Positions 15,616 through 25,175 of a DNA stretch of 64,000 bases are shown here, in pieces; positions within the stretch are counted from its first letter, which is position 1; every line of letters starts with the position of its first letter. The stretch spans positions 6,014,001-6,078,000 of the forward strand of contig NZ_CP107954.1 in the NCBI RefSeq assembly GCF_036067295.1, given 5' to 3'. Both the position numbers and the translations under genes were made by a program. The stretch is from Kribbella sp. NBC_00382. GTDB lineage: Bacteria; Actinomycetota; Actinomycetes; Propionibacteriales; Kribbellaceae. The notes beneath the pieces were generated by a model. That model did no database searches, was not told the DNA's origin, and saw nothing but the letters and a program-made list of their open reading frames with translations.

Positions 15616-16491
15616 ATGGGCGGTATGACGATCTGGTTGGGGACGCCCGAGGTGGCCGGGCTTGCGGGTGTGGCGGCGAAGCTGGCGGAGTGGCAGAGCG
15701 ACGGTGGGGTCTTTCAGCTGCACCCGGGGGATCTCGGGTGGTACTGGCGGTTCGGCGTCGAGCGCACGGCGGCGGCTGTGCGCGTGTGGGAGCGGGACGG
15801 CGAGCGGGTCGCGATCGGGATGCTGGACGAGCCTGATCTGCTGCGCCTCGCGTTCGCGCCGGAAGCGCTCGACGACGAGGAGCTGGCCCGCCGGATCGTC
15901 GATGACTGTTCCGATCCCGGGCGCGGCGTGCTGATCGAGGGCAAGGTGTACTTCGAAGCGCCGACCGCAGGCGTGATCCAGGAACTCCTCACCAAAGACG
16001 GCTGGACCCTGGACGAGCCCTGGCAGCCGCTGCGGCGCGACCTCGCCGAGCCGGTCGAGGACGGCGGCCTCACCATCGAGACAGTCGGACCGGACAGCGC
16101 TGCCGAGCGCACAGCGATCCAGCGGGCCTCGTTCGACGGCTCAACCTTCACCGACGACCGCTGGCACGCAATGGCAGCCGGTACGCCGTACGCGACCGCC
16201 CGCTGCCTGCTCGGCCGCGACGCCCAGGGCACCGCCGTCGCGGGCGTGACCGTGTGGTCAGCCGGCGAAGGCAAGCCCGGCCTGCTCGAGCCGATGGGTG
16301 TCCACCGCGATTACCGCGGCCGCGGTTACGGCCAAGCGATCACCCTCGCGGCGGCCGCAGCCCTCCGCGAGCTCGGAGCGTCGAGCGCAGTCGTCTCGAC
16401 GCCCTGCTTCAACGTCGGCGCGGTCTCCACCTACGAATCCGCCGGGTTCACCCCACTCGCCCAAACCCGCGACCAGGTCCGCAACAGCTAG
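15616..16491 (+). CDS. GNAT family N-acetyltransferase
   Basis: A 291-residue protein whose C-terminal half (about 150-285) is a GNAT domain: EPMGVHRDYRGRGYGQAI holds the acetyl-CoA pyrophosphate loop (R-x-x-G-x-G/A), and TYESAGFTPL the closing strand. The N-terminal half looks like a diverged second GNAT copy without the loop. ATG 15616 is used; ATG 15625 (MTIWLG) is equally possible, as neither has a clear ribosome-binding site. Its TAG overlaps the stop of the convergent dipeptidase gene, both reading from one CTAG. Confidence 0.8.
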   Translation: MGGMTIWLGTPEVAGLAGVAAKLAEWQSDGGVFQLHPGDLGWYWRFGVERTAAAVRVWERDGERVAIGMLDEPDLLRLAFAPEALDDEELARRIVDDCSDPGRGVLIEGKVYFEAPTAGVIQELLTKDGWTLDEPWQPLRRDLAEPVEDGGLTIETVGPDSAAERTAIQRASFDGSTFTDDRWHAMAAGTPYATARCLLGRDAQGTAVAGVTVWSAGEGKPGLLEPMGVHRDYRGRGYGQAITLAAAAALRELGASSAVVSTPCFNVGAVSTYESAGFTPLAQTRDQVRNS

Positions 16492-17603
16492 ACGGCGGCG
16501 GCCTCGTCGCTGGCGCGAAGCACCCGAAGAATGTTGCCGCCGGCAAGCTTTGCCAGGTCCTCGTCGCTCCAGCCACGGTCGGCCAGGGCGTAGAACAGCG
16601 ACGGATACGACGCCACATCCGGCAACCCGTCCGGGAACTCCGGGCAGCCGTCGTAGTCGCCGCCCAGCCCGATATGGTCGACGCCGGCCACCTCGCGGAC
16701 GTGCTCGACGTGTGCCACCACGTCCTCGAGCGTGATCCGGGGCTTCGGCACGTCGTACGCCTCTTTGAGCTTCTTCTGCTGAGCCGGCACCAACGGATCG
16801 AGGTCGAGCGAACCGGCCACCTCGCGGGCGCCGGCCACCCAGTCGACGTACGCCTGCGATACGAAGTACGGGACGAACGTCACCATGCAGACGCCATCGT
16901 TGCCGGCAAGCGTCTGCAGGACGTCGTCGGGCACGTTCCGCGGTACGTCGCAGACCGCGCGGGCCGACGAGTGGCTGAAGATCACCGGAGCGCTCGTCAC
17001 GCGGAGCGCGTGCCGCATCGTGTCGGCCGAGACGTGCGAGAGGTCGACCAGCATGCCGATCCGGTTCATCTCGCGGACGACGTCCTCACCGAACGAGTTC
17101 AACCCACCGAGCACCGGCTCGTCGGTCGCCGAGTCGGCCCAGGAGACGTTGTTGTTGTGGGTCAGCGTCATGTACCGCACGCCGAGCGAGCGCATCACCC
17201 GCAGGACGCCGAGCGACTCACCGATCGAGTGGCCGCCCTCCATCCCCATCAGGGAAGCGATCCGGCGCTCCTTGAAACAAGCGTCGACATCGTCAGCGGT
17301 GACGGCGAGCTGCAGCGCCTCCGGGAACCGCGCGACCAGTCGGTGCACAAAGTCGATCTGCTCGAACGTACGGCGTACCGAGTCCGCGTCCTGCGGCACC
17401 CACAACGACCAGAACTGCGCCGCCACCTGCCCGAGCCGCAGCCGGGGGAGGTCGGTGTGCAGCTTCGGCACCGAGATGCTCAGGTCGTACTTGTCGAGGT
17501 CGTACTCGGCCAGCTCGTAGAAGGCGATCGGGAGATCGTTGTGGCCGTCGACCAGCGGATGGTCCTGCAACAGTCCCTGCACCCGGGCAACACTGGAGGT
17601 CAT
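16488..17603 (-). CDS. membrane-dipeptidase family (peptidase M19) dipeptidase
   Basis: A 371-residue zinc dipeptidase of the renal-dipeptidase-like amidohydrolase fold. Visible metal and active-site motifs are DGHNDLP near residue 19-25, the bridging Glu in GMEGGHSIG, VDLSHVSADTM, FSHSSARAVCDVPRN and HIGLGGDYDG. Members hydrolyse dipeptides, often with D-residues, in the cytoplasm. No signal peptide is visible. It is convergent with the GNAT gene and divergent from hisI. Confidence 0.9.
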   Translation of the reverse strand: MTSSVARVQGLLQDHPLVDGHNDLPIAFYELAEYDLDKYDLSISVPKLHTDLPRLRLGQVAAQFWSLWVPQDADSVRRTFEQIDFVHRLVARFPEALQLAVTADDVDACFKERRIASLMGMEGGHSIGESLGVLRVMRSLGVRYMTLTHNNNVSWADSATDEPVLGGLNSFGEDVVREMNRIGMLVDLSHVSADTMRHALRVTSAPVIFSHSSARAVCDVPRNVPDDVLQTLAGNDGVCMVTFVPYFVSQAYVDWVAGAREVAGSLDLDPLVPAQQKKLKEAYDVPKPRITLEDVVAHVEHVREVAGVDHIGLGGDYDGCPEFPDGLPDVASYPSLFYALADRGWSDEDLAKLAGGNILRVLRASDEAAAV

Positions 17604-17679
17604 TGCGCCATCCTGTCAGGATTGCCCGCAGCTCGCACGGGCTGAGCAGGGCGCGGTCACGGTGCCCCGCATGGTGCGA

Positions 17680-17685
17680 GACAAT
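17680..17685 (+). promoter_or_regulatory. -10-like box GACAAT before hisI
   Basis: GACAAT ends 6 nt before GTG 17692 with no ribosome-binding site, consistent with a leaderless transcript opening the his/trp gene run. The first base departs from the TAnnnT consensus, so confidence is modest. Confidence 0.35.
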
Positions 17686-17691
17686 GGACAC

Positions 17692-18021
17692 GTGGACACC
17701 GAGGAACTCACCTTCGACGCGGCGGGCCTGATCCCCGCGGTGGTGCAGCAGTACGACACCCGCGAGGTGCTGATGGTCGGCTGGATGAACGCCGAGGCCG
17801 TACGCCGGACCGCCGCGACCGGCCGGAGTACCTTCTGGTCGCGCAGCCGGCAGGAGTACTGGGTCAAGGGCGAGACGAGTGGCCACCGGCAGCACGTGAA
17901 GCAGATCCTCGTGGATTGCGACGCCGACACCCTGCTCGTCCTGGTCGACCAGGAAGGCCCCGCCTGCCACACAGGTACCCGCAGCTGCTTCGAGCACGGT
18001 GAGATCGAGGTCAAGGCATGA
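17692..18021 (+). CDS. hisI: phosphoribosyl-AMP cyclohydrolase
   Basis: A 109-residue enzyme that opens the purine ring of PR-AMP in histidine biosynthesis (third step). The family core is clear: GLIPAVVQQYDTREVLMVGWMN, TFWSRSRQEYWVKGETSG, and the zinc/magnesium site DCDADTLL with EGPACHTGTRSCF. GTG 17692 is used because the family begins close to this point and a -10-like box lies 6 bases before; ATG 17671 is an alternative. Its stop overlaps trpE by 4 bp (ATGA), so histidine and tryptophan genes are joined, as is usual in actinobacteria. Confidence 0.93.
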   Translation: MDTEELTFDAAGLIPAVVQQYDTREVLMVGWMNAEAVRRTAATGRSTFWSRSRQEYWVKGETSGHRQHVKQILVDCDADTLLVLVDQEGPACHTGTRSCFEHGEIEVKA

Positions 18022-19508
18022 ACTCTCCGGACCTGGAGACCTTCCGCGAGTACACGAAGGACCGCCGGGTGATCCCGGTGACGCGCAGGCTGCTCGCCGA
18101 CGCGGAGACTCCCATCGGCGTCTACGGCAAGCTCGCCGCCGAGCGCGAGGGCACGTTCCTCCTGGAGTCGGCGGAGAACGGCGGCGTCTGGTCGCGGTAC
18201 TCGTTCATCGGCGTCCGCAGCGCCGCCACGCTGACCGAGCGCAACGGCGAGGCGGTCTGGAGCGGCAACCCGCCGGTCGGCCTGCCGCAGACCGGTGACC
18301 CGCTGCAGGCGCTCCGCGAGACGCTGGAGATCCTGCACACGCCGCGGCTGCCCGATCTGCCCCCGTTGACCGGCGGCATGGTCGGCTTCCTCGGGTACGA
18401 CGCCGTGCGCCGGCTGGAGAAGTTGCCGGACACAACGATCGACGACCTCGGCCTGCCCGAGCTGACTTTCCTCTTCGCCACCGATCTGGCAGCGCTCGAC
18501 CACGAGACCGGCGAGATCTGGCTGATCGCGAACGCGGTCAACTGGGACGACTCGGACGAGCGCGTCGACGAGTCGTATGCAGATGCCGTCCGCCGGCTCG
18601 ACGCGATGGAGCGCGACCTGGCGCAGCCGACCCCGTCGTACGTCGTCAGGGCGGACCGCAAGGCGCTGCCCGACCCGCACCGGCAGCGGTCCAGCGCGGA
18701 GTACCGGGAGGCCGTGGAGACCGCCAAGGAGGAGATCCGGGCGGGGGAGGCGTTCCAGATCGTCGTCTCGCAGCGATTCGAACTGCAGACGTCGGCGAGC
18801 GCCCTCGACATCTACCGCGTGCTCAGAAGGTCCAACCCGAGCCCGTACATGTACCTCGTGCGCCTCGATGGCTTCGACATCGTCGGCTCCAGCCCCGAGG
18901 CGCTGGTGAAGGTCACCGACAACAAGGTGATCCTGCACCCGATCGCGGGCACCCGCCCCCGCGGCGCGACGCCGGAGGAGGACCGGGCGCTGGAGGACGA
19001 GCTGCGCGCGGACGCCAAGGAGCGCGCCGAGCACCTGATGCTCGTCGACCTGGGCCGCAATGATGTCGGCCGGGTCTGCGCGCCGGGCACGGTCGAGGTG
19101 GTCGACTTCATGGACGTCCGCCGCTACAGCCACGTCATGCACCTCGAATCGACCGTCACCGGACACTTGCAGGCGGGCAAGACCGCTTTCGACGCGCTCA
19201 CGGCGGCCTTCCCGGCCGGAACGTTGTCGGGGGCACCCAAACCGCGCGCGATGGAGATCATCGACAAGCTCGAGGTCACCCGCCGCGGCGTCTACGGCGG
19301 CGTGGTCGGCTACCTCGACTTCGCCGGTGACGCCGACACGGCGATCGCCATCCGCACTGCGGTCCTCCGCGGCACGACGGCGTACGTCCAGGCAGGCGCG
19401 GGCATCGTCGCCGACTCGGACCCTGCCTCGGAGGACGCAGAGTGCCGGACCAAGGCCGCCGCGGTCCTGAACGCAATCGCAGTCGCCGGCACCTTCTCCG
19501 AGGTCTGA
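18018..19508 (+). CDS. trpE: anthranilate synthase component I
   Basis: A 496-residue chorismate-using enzyme for the first step of tryptophan synthesis; it needs the TrpG glutaminase, which is not in the window. The C-terminal chorismate-binding domain is complete: EAFQIVVSQRFE, HPIAGTRPRGATPEED, LMLVDLGRNDVGRV, SHVMHLESTVTG and FPAGTLSGAPK. The length is typical. It overlaps hisI by 4 bp and the following membrane-protein gene by one base. No leader peptide or attenuator is visible before it, since hisI is directly upstream. Confidence 0.95.
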   Translation: MNSPDLETFREYTKDRRVIPVTRRLLADAETPIGVYGKLAAEREGTFLLESAENGGVWSRYSFIGVRSAATLTERNGEAVWSGNPPVGLPQTGDPLQALRETLEILHTPRLPDLPPLTGGMVGFLGYDAVRRLEKLPDTTIDDLGLPELTFLFATDLAALDHETGEIWLIANAVNWDDSDERVDESYADAVRRLDAMERDLAQPTPSYVVRADRKALPDPHRQRSSAEYREAVETAKEEIRAGEAFQIVVSQRFELQTSASALDIYRVLRRSNPSPYMYLVRLDGFDIVGSSPEALVKVTDNKVILHPIAGTRPRGATPEEDRALEDELRADAKERAEHLMLVDLGRNDVGRVCAPGTVEVVDFMDVRRYSHVMHLESTVTGHLQAGKTAFDALTAAFPAGTLSGAPKPRAMEIIDKLEVTRRGVYGGVVGYLDFAGDADTAIAIRTAVLRGTTAYVQAGAGIVADSDPASEDAECRTKAAAVLNAIAVAGTFSEV

Positions 19509-20038
19509 TGCGCCCGCAAAGACTGGTTGACCTGCTGGCCCTGGTGGCACTCGTGCTGCTGGCGCTCTCGGCGTACCTGACCTGGTCGATCGCCGACCCG
19601 GGCAGTGGCAGAGCGGTAGTGCACTTCAACGGGTACGCCGTGACCCGCGCGCCCGTGACGCTGGCACTGGCCTCAGCAGTGGCCGTGATCATCACCAAGC
19701 TCGCCGGTACTGCGCTACGCCGGGTGCTGTCCGGCCTCATCGTCTTCATGGGCGCTGGAGCCATCGGAGTGGCCCTGCAGGTCCGCCCGAATGCAGCGGA
19801 GCTCGGCAGGCTCCGGCCCGAGCTCAGCCAAGCGGTGACGGACTCGGTGACCTTGAGCACCGGCCCGGCGCCCTGGCTGGCCCTGGCAGGCGGTATCGCG
19901 CTGCTGGCGGCGGGCATCGTTGCCGTGTCGACGGCGCATCGATGGCGCCGTCCCACGCTGAGGTACGAGCGTGATCCGGCCGTCACTCCGGCCGATCAGT
20001 GGAAGGCGATCGACGCAGGTGAGGACCCGACGGTCTGA
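19508..20038 (+). CDS. Trp-operon-associated membrane protein
   Basis: A 176-residue protein with about four transmembrane helices (LVDLLALVALVLLALSAYLTW near the start, two central helices, and LALAGGIALLAAGIVAVSTA). It matches the actinobacterial Trp_oprn_chp family found between trpE and trpC. ATG 19508 overlaps the trpE TGA by one base. Its function is unknown; tryptophan or precursor transport has been suggested only from context. Confidence 0.85.
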   Translation: MRPQRLVDLLALVALVLLALSAYLTWSIADPGSGRAVVHFNGYAVTRAPVTLALASAVAVIITKLAGTALRRVLSGLIVFMGAGAIGVALQVRPNAAELGRLRPELSQAVTDSVTLSTGPAPWLALAGGIALLAAGIVAVSTAHRWRRPTLRYERDPAVTPADQWKAIDAGEDPTV

Positions 20039-20093
20039 CTGTCGGAGGCAACCGCCACAATAGGACGGGACGACGACGAGGAGTGGCCCAACG

Positions 20094-20354
20094 ATGGACA
20101 ATACGACGACGGATCAAGCGGTGACCTACGAGAGCGACGAAGCTCACGCGGGCGGCCTGCACGGCAGCTCCCCGGCGGCCTGGACCGCCGTGGTGATCGT
20201 GCTGGTGGGATTCACGCTCGGAGCCATCGCGATGGTGATGGGGCCGAACTGGCTGTTGTTCTGGATCTCGGCCGGGATCGCCGTCGCCGGCGGCCTGGTC
20301 GGCAAGGTGATGCAGCTGCTCGGCTTCGGTGTCAAGTCCGACGACCACCACTGA
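20094..20354 (+). CDS. HGxxPAAW family small membrane protein
   Basis: An 86-residue protein with the family-naming motif LHGSSPAAWTAV at about residues 23-34, followed by two membrane segments (VVIVLVGFTLGAIAMVMG and LLFWISAGIAVAGGLVGKVM). It occurs in this position in many actinobacterial trp clusters and has no known function. A GAGGAG site precedes the ATG. It is only 15 bp from trpC. Confidence 0.87.
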   Translation: MDNTTTDQAVTYESDEAHAGGLHGSSPAAWTAVVIVLVGFTLGAIAMVMGPNWLLFWISAGIAVAGGLVGKVMQLLGFGVKSDDHH

Positions 20355-20369
20355 CGGGCGGAAACAGAC

Positions 20370-21176
20370 ATGACTGTGCTTGACGACATTCTCGCCGGGG
20401 TCCGGGAGGACCTCGCGGAGCGCCAGGCGCTGGTCAGCCTGGACGACCTCAAGCAGGAGGCCCAGCGCAAGCCGGACGCCAAGGACCCGATGCCGGTGTT
20501 CCGCGGCGACGGGATCGCGATCATCGCCGAGGTGAAGCGGTCCAGCCCGTCCAAGGGCGCGCTGGCCGACATCGCCGACCCGGCCGCGCTCGCGTCCGAG
20601 TACGCGGAGGGCGGCGCCGCCGCGATCAGCGTGCTGACCGAGAAGCGCCGGTTCGGCGGCAGCCTCGACGATCTGCGCGCGGTCCGCGGGCGGGTCGACG
20701 TACCGGTGCTGCGCAAGGACTTCGTGGTCTCCTCGTACCAGCTGTGGGAGGCCCGCGCGGCGGGTGCCGACATGATCCTGCTGATCGTGGCGGCGCTCGA
20801 GCAGGAGGCGCTGGTCTCGCTGATCGAGCGGGCCACGTCGATCGGGCTGACCCCGCTGGTCGAGGTGCACGACGAGGAGGAGACCCTGCGTGCGGTGGAC
20901 GCGGGGGCCCAGGTGATCGGCGTCAACAACCGCAACCTGAAGACGCTGGAGGTGGACCGCTCGACCTTCGCGCGGGTCGCGCCGGTGATCCCGACCAACC
21001 TGATCCGGGTGGCGGAGTCCGGTGTGCGTGGTCCGCATGATGTAATCGAGTTCGCGCGCGCCGGGGCCGATGTCGTCCTCGTCGGTGAAACCCTGGTGAC
21101 CGGCCGCGATCCGCGGGCCTCGGTCGCCGATCTCGTCGCTGCGGGATCGCACCCCGCCATCCAGCAGCGTCACTAG
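20370..21176 (+). CDS. trpC: indole-3-glycerol-phosphate synthase
   Basis: A 268-residue TIM-barrel enzyme that closes the indole ring. Diagnostic segments are AEVKRSSPSKG (catalytic Lys), AISVLTEKRRFGGSL, LRKDFVVSSYQ, GVNNRNLKTLEVD and VAESGVRGP. It is a stand-alone TrpC, not fused to TrpF, as expected in actinobacteria where PriA supplies the isomerase. A 14-bp hairpin separates it from trpB. Confidence 0.95.
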   Translation: MTVLDDILAGVREDLAERQALVSLDDLKQEAQRKPDAKDPMPVFRGDGIAIIAEVKRSSPSKGALADIADPAALASEYAEGGAAAISVLTEKRRFGGSLDDLRAVRGRVDVPVLRKDFVVSSYQLWEARAAGADMILLIVAALEQEALVSLIERATSIGLTPLVEVHDEEETLRAVDAGAQVIGVNNRNLKTLEVDRSTFARVAPVIPTNLIRVAESGVRGPHDVIEFARAGADVVLVGETLVTGRDPRASVADLVAAGSHPAIQQRH

Positions 21177-21181
21177 ACGTC

Positions 21182-21213
21182 AGAGTTTCCCCTGCCTCAG
21201 CAGGGGAAACTCT
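21182..21213 (+). terminator. intercistronic 14-bp hairpin between trpC and trpB
   Basis: AGAGTTTCCCCTGC (21182-21195), loop CTCA, and its exact complement (21200-21213), followed by TCTCT. It ends 5 bases before the GGAGG of trpB. It resembles an intrinsic terminator but lies inside a gene run, so partial termination, mRNA processing or stability control are the possible roles. Confidence 0.7.
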
Positions 21214-21229
21214 TCTCTGGAGGCTTGCA

Positions 21230-22434
<1,205 letters not shown>

Positions 22435-22438
<4 letters not shown>

Positions 22439-23259
22439 GCGACCTAGTTGCCTTGGGCAACGCTGGAGCGGCGATCCGCAAGGCCAACGACGAGGGCCGG
22501 GCCGCGCTCGTCGGCTACCTGCCGGCCGGGTACCCGACTATCGACGGCGGTATCGACGCGATCAAGGCGCTTGTCGACGGTGGCGCCGACGTACTCGAGA
22601 TCGGCCTGCCGTACAGCGACCCGGTGATGGACGGGGTGACGATCCAGCGCGCCGCCGAGATCGCCCGGGCCGGCGGCCTGCGGACCCGCGACGTGCTCGC
22701 CACGGTCGAGAAGCTCGCCGCGTACTCCGACGTACCGGTGCTCGTGATGACGTACTGGAATCCGGTCGAGCGGTACGGCGTGGACCGGTTCGCCGCCGAT
22801 TTCGCGGCGGCCGGGGGAGCGGGGCTGATCACGCCCGACCTGGTCCCCGATGAGGGGGCCGAGTGGATCGCGGCGGCCGACAAGCATGAGCTGGACAAGG
22901 TGTTTCTCGTCTCGCCATCGTCGACGGATCAGCGGATCGCGATGACCACGGCGAACTGCCGGGGCTTCGTCTACGCGACCGCGGTGATGGGTGTCACAGG
23001 CGCTCGCGACCAGACGTCCGATCTGGCCGCGCCGCTGGTGAGCCGGACGAAGGCAACGACCGATCTGCCGGTCGGCGTCGGCCTCGGCGTCTCCAACGGG
23101 GATCAGGCGGCGGCCATCGCGAAGTACGCGGACGCGGTGATCGTCGGCTCGGCCTTCGTGAAGGCGCTCGACGCGGGTGGCGCCACCGGCGTACGGGAAC
23201 TGACGGAAAGTCTCGCCGAAGGCGTCCGGCGGGAACCCCGCGAGCCCGTTGAGCGTTGA
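22435..23259 (+). CDS. trpA: tryptophan synthase alpha chain
   Basis: A 274-residue TIM-barrel enzyme that releases indole from indole-3-glycerol phosphate. Catalytic acid residues are visible in VLEIGLPYSDPVMDG, and the phosphate site in FLVSPSSTDQRI, GVGLGVSNGDQ and VIVGSAFVKAL. ATG 22435 overlaps the trpB TGA. The last codons overlap possible starts of the SCO gene. Confidence 0.95.
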
Positions 23260-23266
23260 ACCGTCC

Positions 23267-23929
23267 GTGAGTCGAACCAGGAACGCGGCTGTTCTCCTCG
23301 CCGCGGTGGCTCTGCTTGCCCTCGTGGGCTGCAGCGGCGGACAGAAGCAGACGGCCAACAACCCCGGCGGGGCCATCATCCGGACCCCGGCAGGTGATCC
23401 GAGCGGGTTGCGGGGGGCAACCTTGGACCGGCCGTACGCGCTGCCGGCCAAGGTGCTGACCGATACATCGGGCAACGACTTCAACCTGGTCACCTCGACC
23501 AAGAAGCCGGTCACGCTGGTCTTCTTCGGCTACACCAACTGTCCGGACGTGTGCCCGACGGTGATGGCCGACGTGGCGTCCGCGCTGACGAAGCTCGACG
23601 AGTCGGTGCGGGACCAGGTGCAGTTGCTGTTCATCACTACCGACCCGGCGCGGGACACGGGGCCGGTGATCCGGAAGTACCTGGACCGGTTCGACCCATC
23701 GTTCGTCGGGCTGACCGGGTCGCTGGGGTCGATCAAGGACATCGCCAAGGCGGTCGGCGTACCGGTCGAGGGGATGCAGAAGCTGCCCTCGGGTGGGTAC
23801 GAGGTCGGCCACGGCGCGCAGGTGCTCGGGTTCGGCAAGAACGACAAGGCCGGGGTGCTCTGGCTGTCGAACGCGGCAATCGGTGATCTGGCGCACGACT
23901 TCGGCAAGCTGGTGGAGGACAACCAGTGA
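23267..23929 (+). CDS. SCO1/SenC family copper-chaperone lipoprotein
   Basis: A 220-residue lipoprotein. GTG 23267 gives MSRTRNAAVLLAAVALLALVGC, with lipobox LVGC; TTG 23249 is an alternative start. The thioredoxin-like SCO domain has the copper-binding CxxxC in YTNCPDVCPTVMADV and the distal His in GYEVGHGAQVLGF. SCO proteins deliver copper to the CuA site of cytochrome oxidase outside the membrane. It is followed at once by MauE/DoxX and DsbA-like genes, which makes a small extracytoplasmic thiol/copper module at the end of the trp genes. Confidence 0.88.
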   Translation: MSRTRNAAVLLAAVALLALVGCSGGQKQTANNPGGAIIRTPAGDPSGLRGATLDRPYALPAKVLTDTSGNDFNLVTSTKKPVTLVFFGYTNCPDVCPTVMADVASALTKLDESVRDQVQLLFITTDPARDTGPVIRKYLDRFDPSFVGLTGSLGSIKDIAKAVGVPVEGMQKLPSGGYEVGHGAQVLGFGKNDKAGVLWLSNAAIGDLAHDFGKLVEDNQ

Positions 23930-24390
23930 AGTCGTGGGTGTCGCTGGTCGCCCGGCTGCTGCTGGGTGGGGTGATGCTGGTCGCCGGTGCGCTGAAGGTG
24001 ACCGATCCGGAGGCCGCGACGCAGGCGGTCCGGGCTTATGAGTTGCTGCCGCAGGGCTTTGATGGGGTTGTCGGGCTGCTGTTGCCGTTCCTGGAGATCG
24101 GGATCGGGCTGCTGCTGATCGTCGGCTACGGTGTTCGGGCCGCTGCGGTGGCGGCCGGTGTCTTCATGGTGTTGTTCATCGCCGCGGTGTGGTCGGCCTG
24201 GGTTCGTGGCCTGGCGATCGACTGCGGCTGCTTCGGCGGTGGCGGCCAGGTCGCGCCCGGCGATACGAAGTACCTGCAGGAGATCCTGCGGGATGTGGGG
24301 CTGCTGGTGGTCGCGGGGTGGTTGTTCGTCAACCCGCGCAGCAGGTTCGCGCTCGAACCGGAACCCTCGACAGGAGTCGTCGCCTCGTGA
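23926..24390 (+). CDS. MauE/DoxX family redox membrane protein
   Basis: A 154-residue protein with four membrane helices. The motif DCGCFGGGG at about residues 98-106 is typical of MauE-like members, which are thought to supply reducing power or help disulfide formation in exported proteins. It starts at GTG 23926 with a 4-base overlap with the SCO gene and ends with another 4-base overlap with the DsbA-like gene. Confidence 0.83.
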   Translation: MKSWVSLVARLLLGGVMLVAGALKVTDPEAATQAVRAYELLPQGFDGVVGLLLPFLEIGIGLLLIVGYGVRAAAVAAGVFMVLFIAAVWSAWVRGLAIDCGCFGGGGQVAPGDTKYLQEILRDVGLLVVAGWLFVNPRSRFALEPEPSTGVVAS

Positions 24391-25103
24391 CCAACAGCAA
24401 GAAGAAGAGACCCGCCAGTCCTTTGGTGGTGGAGCCGCAGAAGCGCCGCCTGCCGGTCGGGTTGATCGTCGTCGTGGGCGTGGTGGTGCTGGCGATCGTC
24501 GCGGCCGTCGGGGTCGACTACTGGCGCAAGCACTCGTCGGTCGACGTGACCTCGAACGGGCAGACCGAGCCGGCCGTACTGACCGGTCCGGGGACCAACG
24601 GCGAAGGTGTCAAGGTCGGCAAGGACAGCGCGACGACGAACGTCGACCTGTTCCTGGACTTCCGCTGCCCGCACTGCGCGGAGTTCGAGAAGGAGACCGG
24701 GCCGGTGCTCGACCAACTGGTCGAGGACGGGACGATCACGCTCACGTACTACCCACTGAAGTTCGTGAACCCAGGTGCCTCGCCCCGGCTGGCCAACGCG
24801 TTCGCCGCGGCCGCCGCGAGTGGCAAGGCGCTGAGCTACGCCGACGAGATCTACGCCGACTTCACCAAGGCGTGGACCGAGGACCAGCTGATCGAGCTGG
24901 GCAAGAAGCTCGGCATCGACGACGCCAAGTTCGAGACCGCGATCAAGGACAACAGTTACGCGGGCTGGCTCGAGTCGATCAACAAGACCTCCAACGATCG
25001 CAAGGTGGAAGGCACCCCCACCGTGTTCGTGAACGACAAGATGCTGCAGGGTGACCAACTCACCGTCGACGGCCTCAAGGCCGCCATCAGCGGTATCAGC
25101 TGA
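24387..25103 (+). CDS. DsbA-like membrane-anchored thioredoxin-fold protein
   Basis: A 238-residue protein starting at GTG 24387. It has a single membrane anchor (about 23-43, LPVGLIVVVGVVVLAIVAAV) and an outside thioredoxin/DsbA domain with active site FRCPHCAEFEK and cis-Pro region EGTPTVFVNDK. It likely makes or transfers disulfides, with the MauE-like protein as membrane partner. A 16-bp imperfect hairpin follows at 25113-25151. Confidence 0.88.
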   Translation: MTNSKKKRPASPLVVEPQKRRLPVGLIVVVGVVVLAIVAAVGVDYWRKHSSVDVTSNGQTEPAVLTGPGTNGEGVKVGKDSATTNVDLFLDFRCPHCAEFEKETGPVLDQLVEDGTITLTYYPLKFVNPGASPRLANAFAAAAASGKALSYADEIYADFTKAWTEDQLIELGKKLGIDDAKFETAIKDNSYAGWLESINKTSNDRKVEGTPTVFVNDKMLQGDQLTVDGLKAAISGIS

Positions 25104-25112
25104 CGCTCCGTC

Positions 25113-25151
25113 CCCCAATCGTGACCACGGGGTTGGTGGTCGCGATCGGGG
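25113..25151 (+). terminator. hairpin after the DsbA-like gene
   Basis: Positions 25113-25128 pair with 25136-25151 over 16 positions with one mismatch and one G-T pair, around a 7-nt loop. There is no T-run, as usual in actinobacteria. It separates the trp/thiol run from lgt. Confidence 0.6.
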
Positions 25152-25160
25152 CGGGTCGAG

Positions 25161-25166
25161 TAGGGT
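25161..25166 (+). promoter_or_regulatory. -10 box TAGGGT before lgt
   Basis: TAGGGT lies 9 nt before ATG 25176 and no ribosome-binding site intervenes, which indicates a near-leaderless transcript for lgt. Confidence 0.45.
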
Positions 25167-25175
25167 CCGACTGCC

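Noticed and set aside
17604..17691. Tryptophan attenuator or T-box leader before the his/trp run
   Set aside because: Only 88 bp separate the divergent genes; I find no Trp-rich leader peptide or T-box-like fold.
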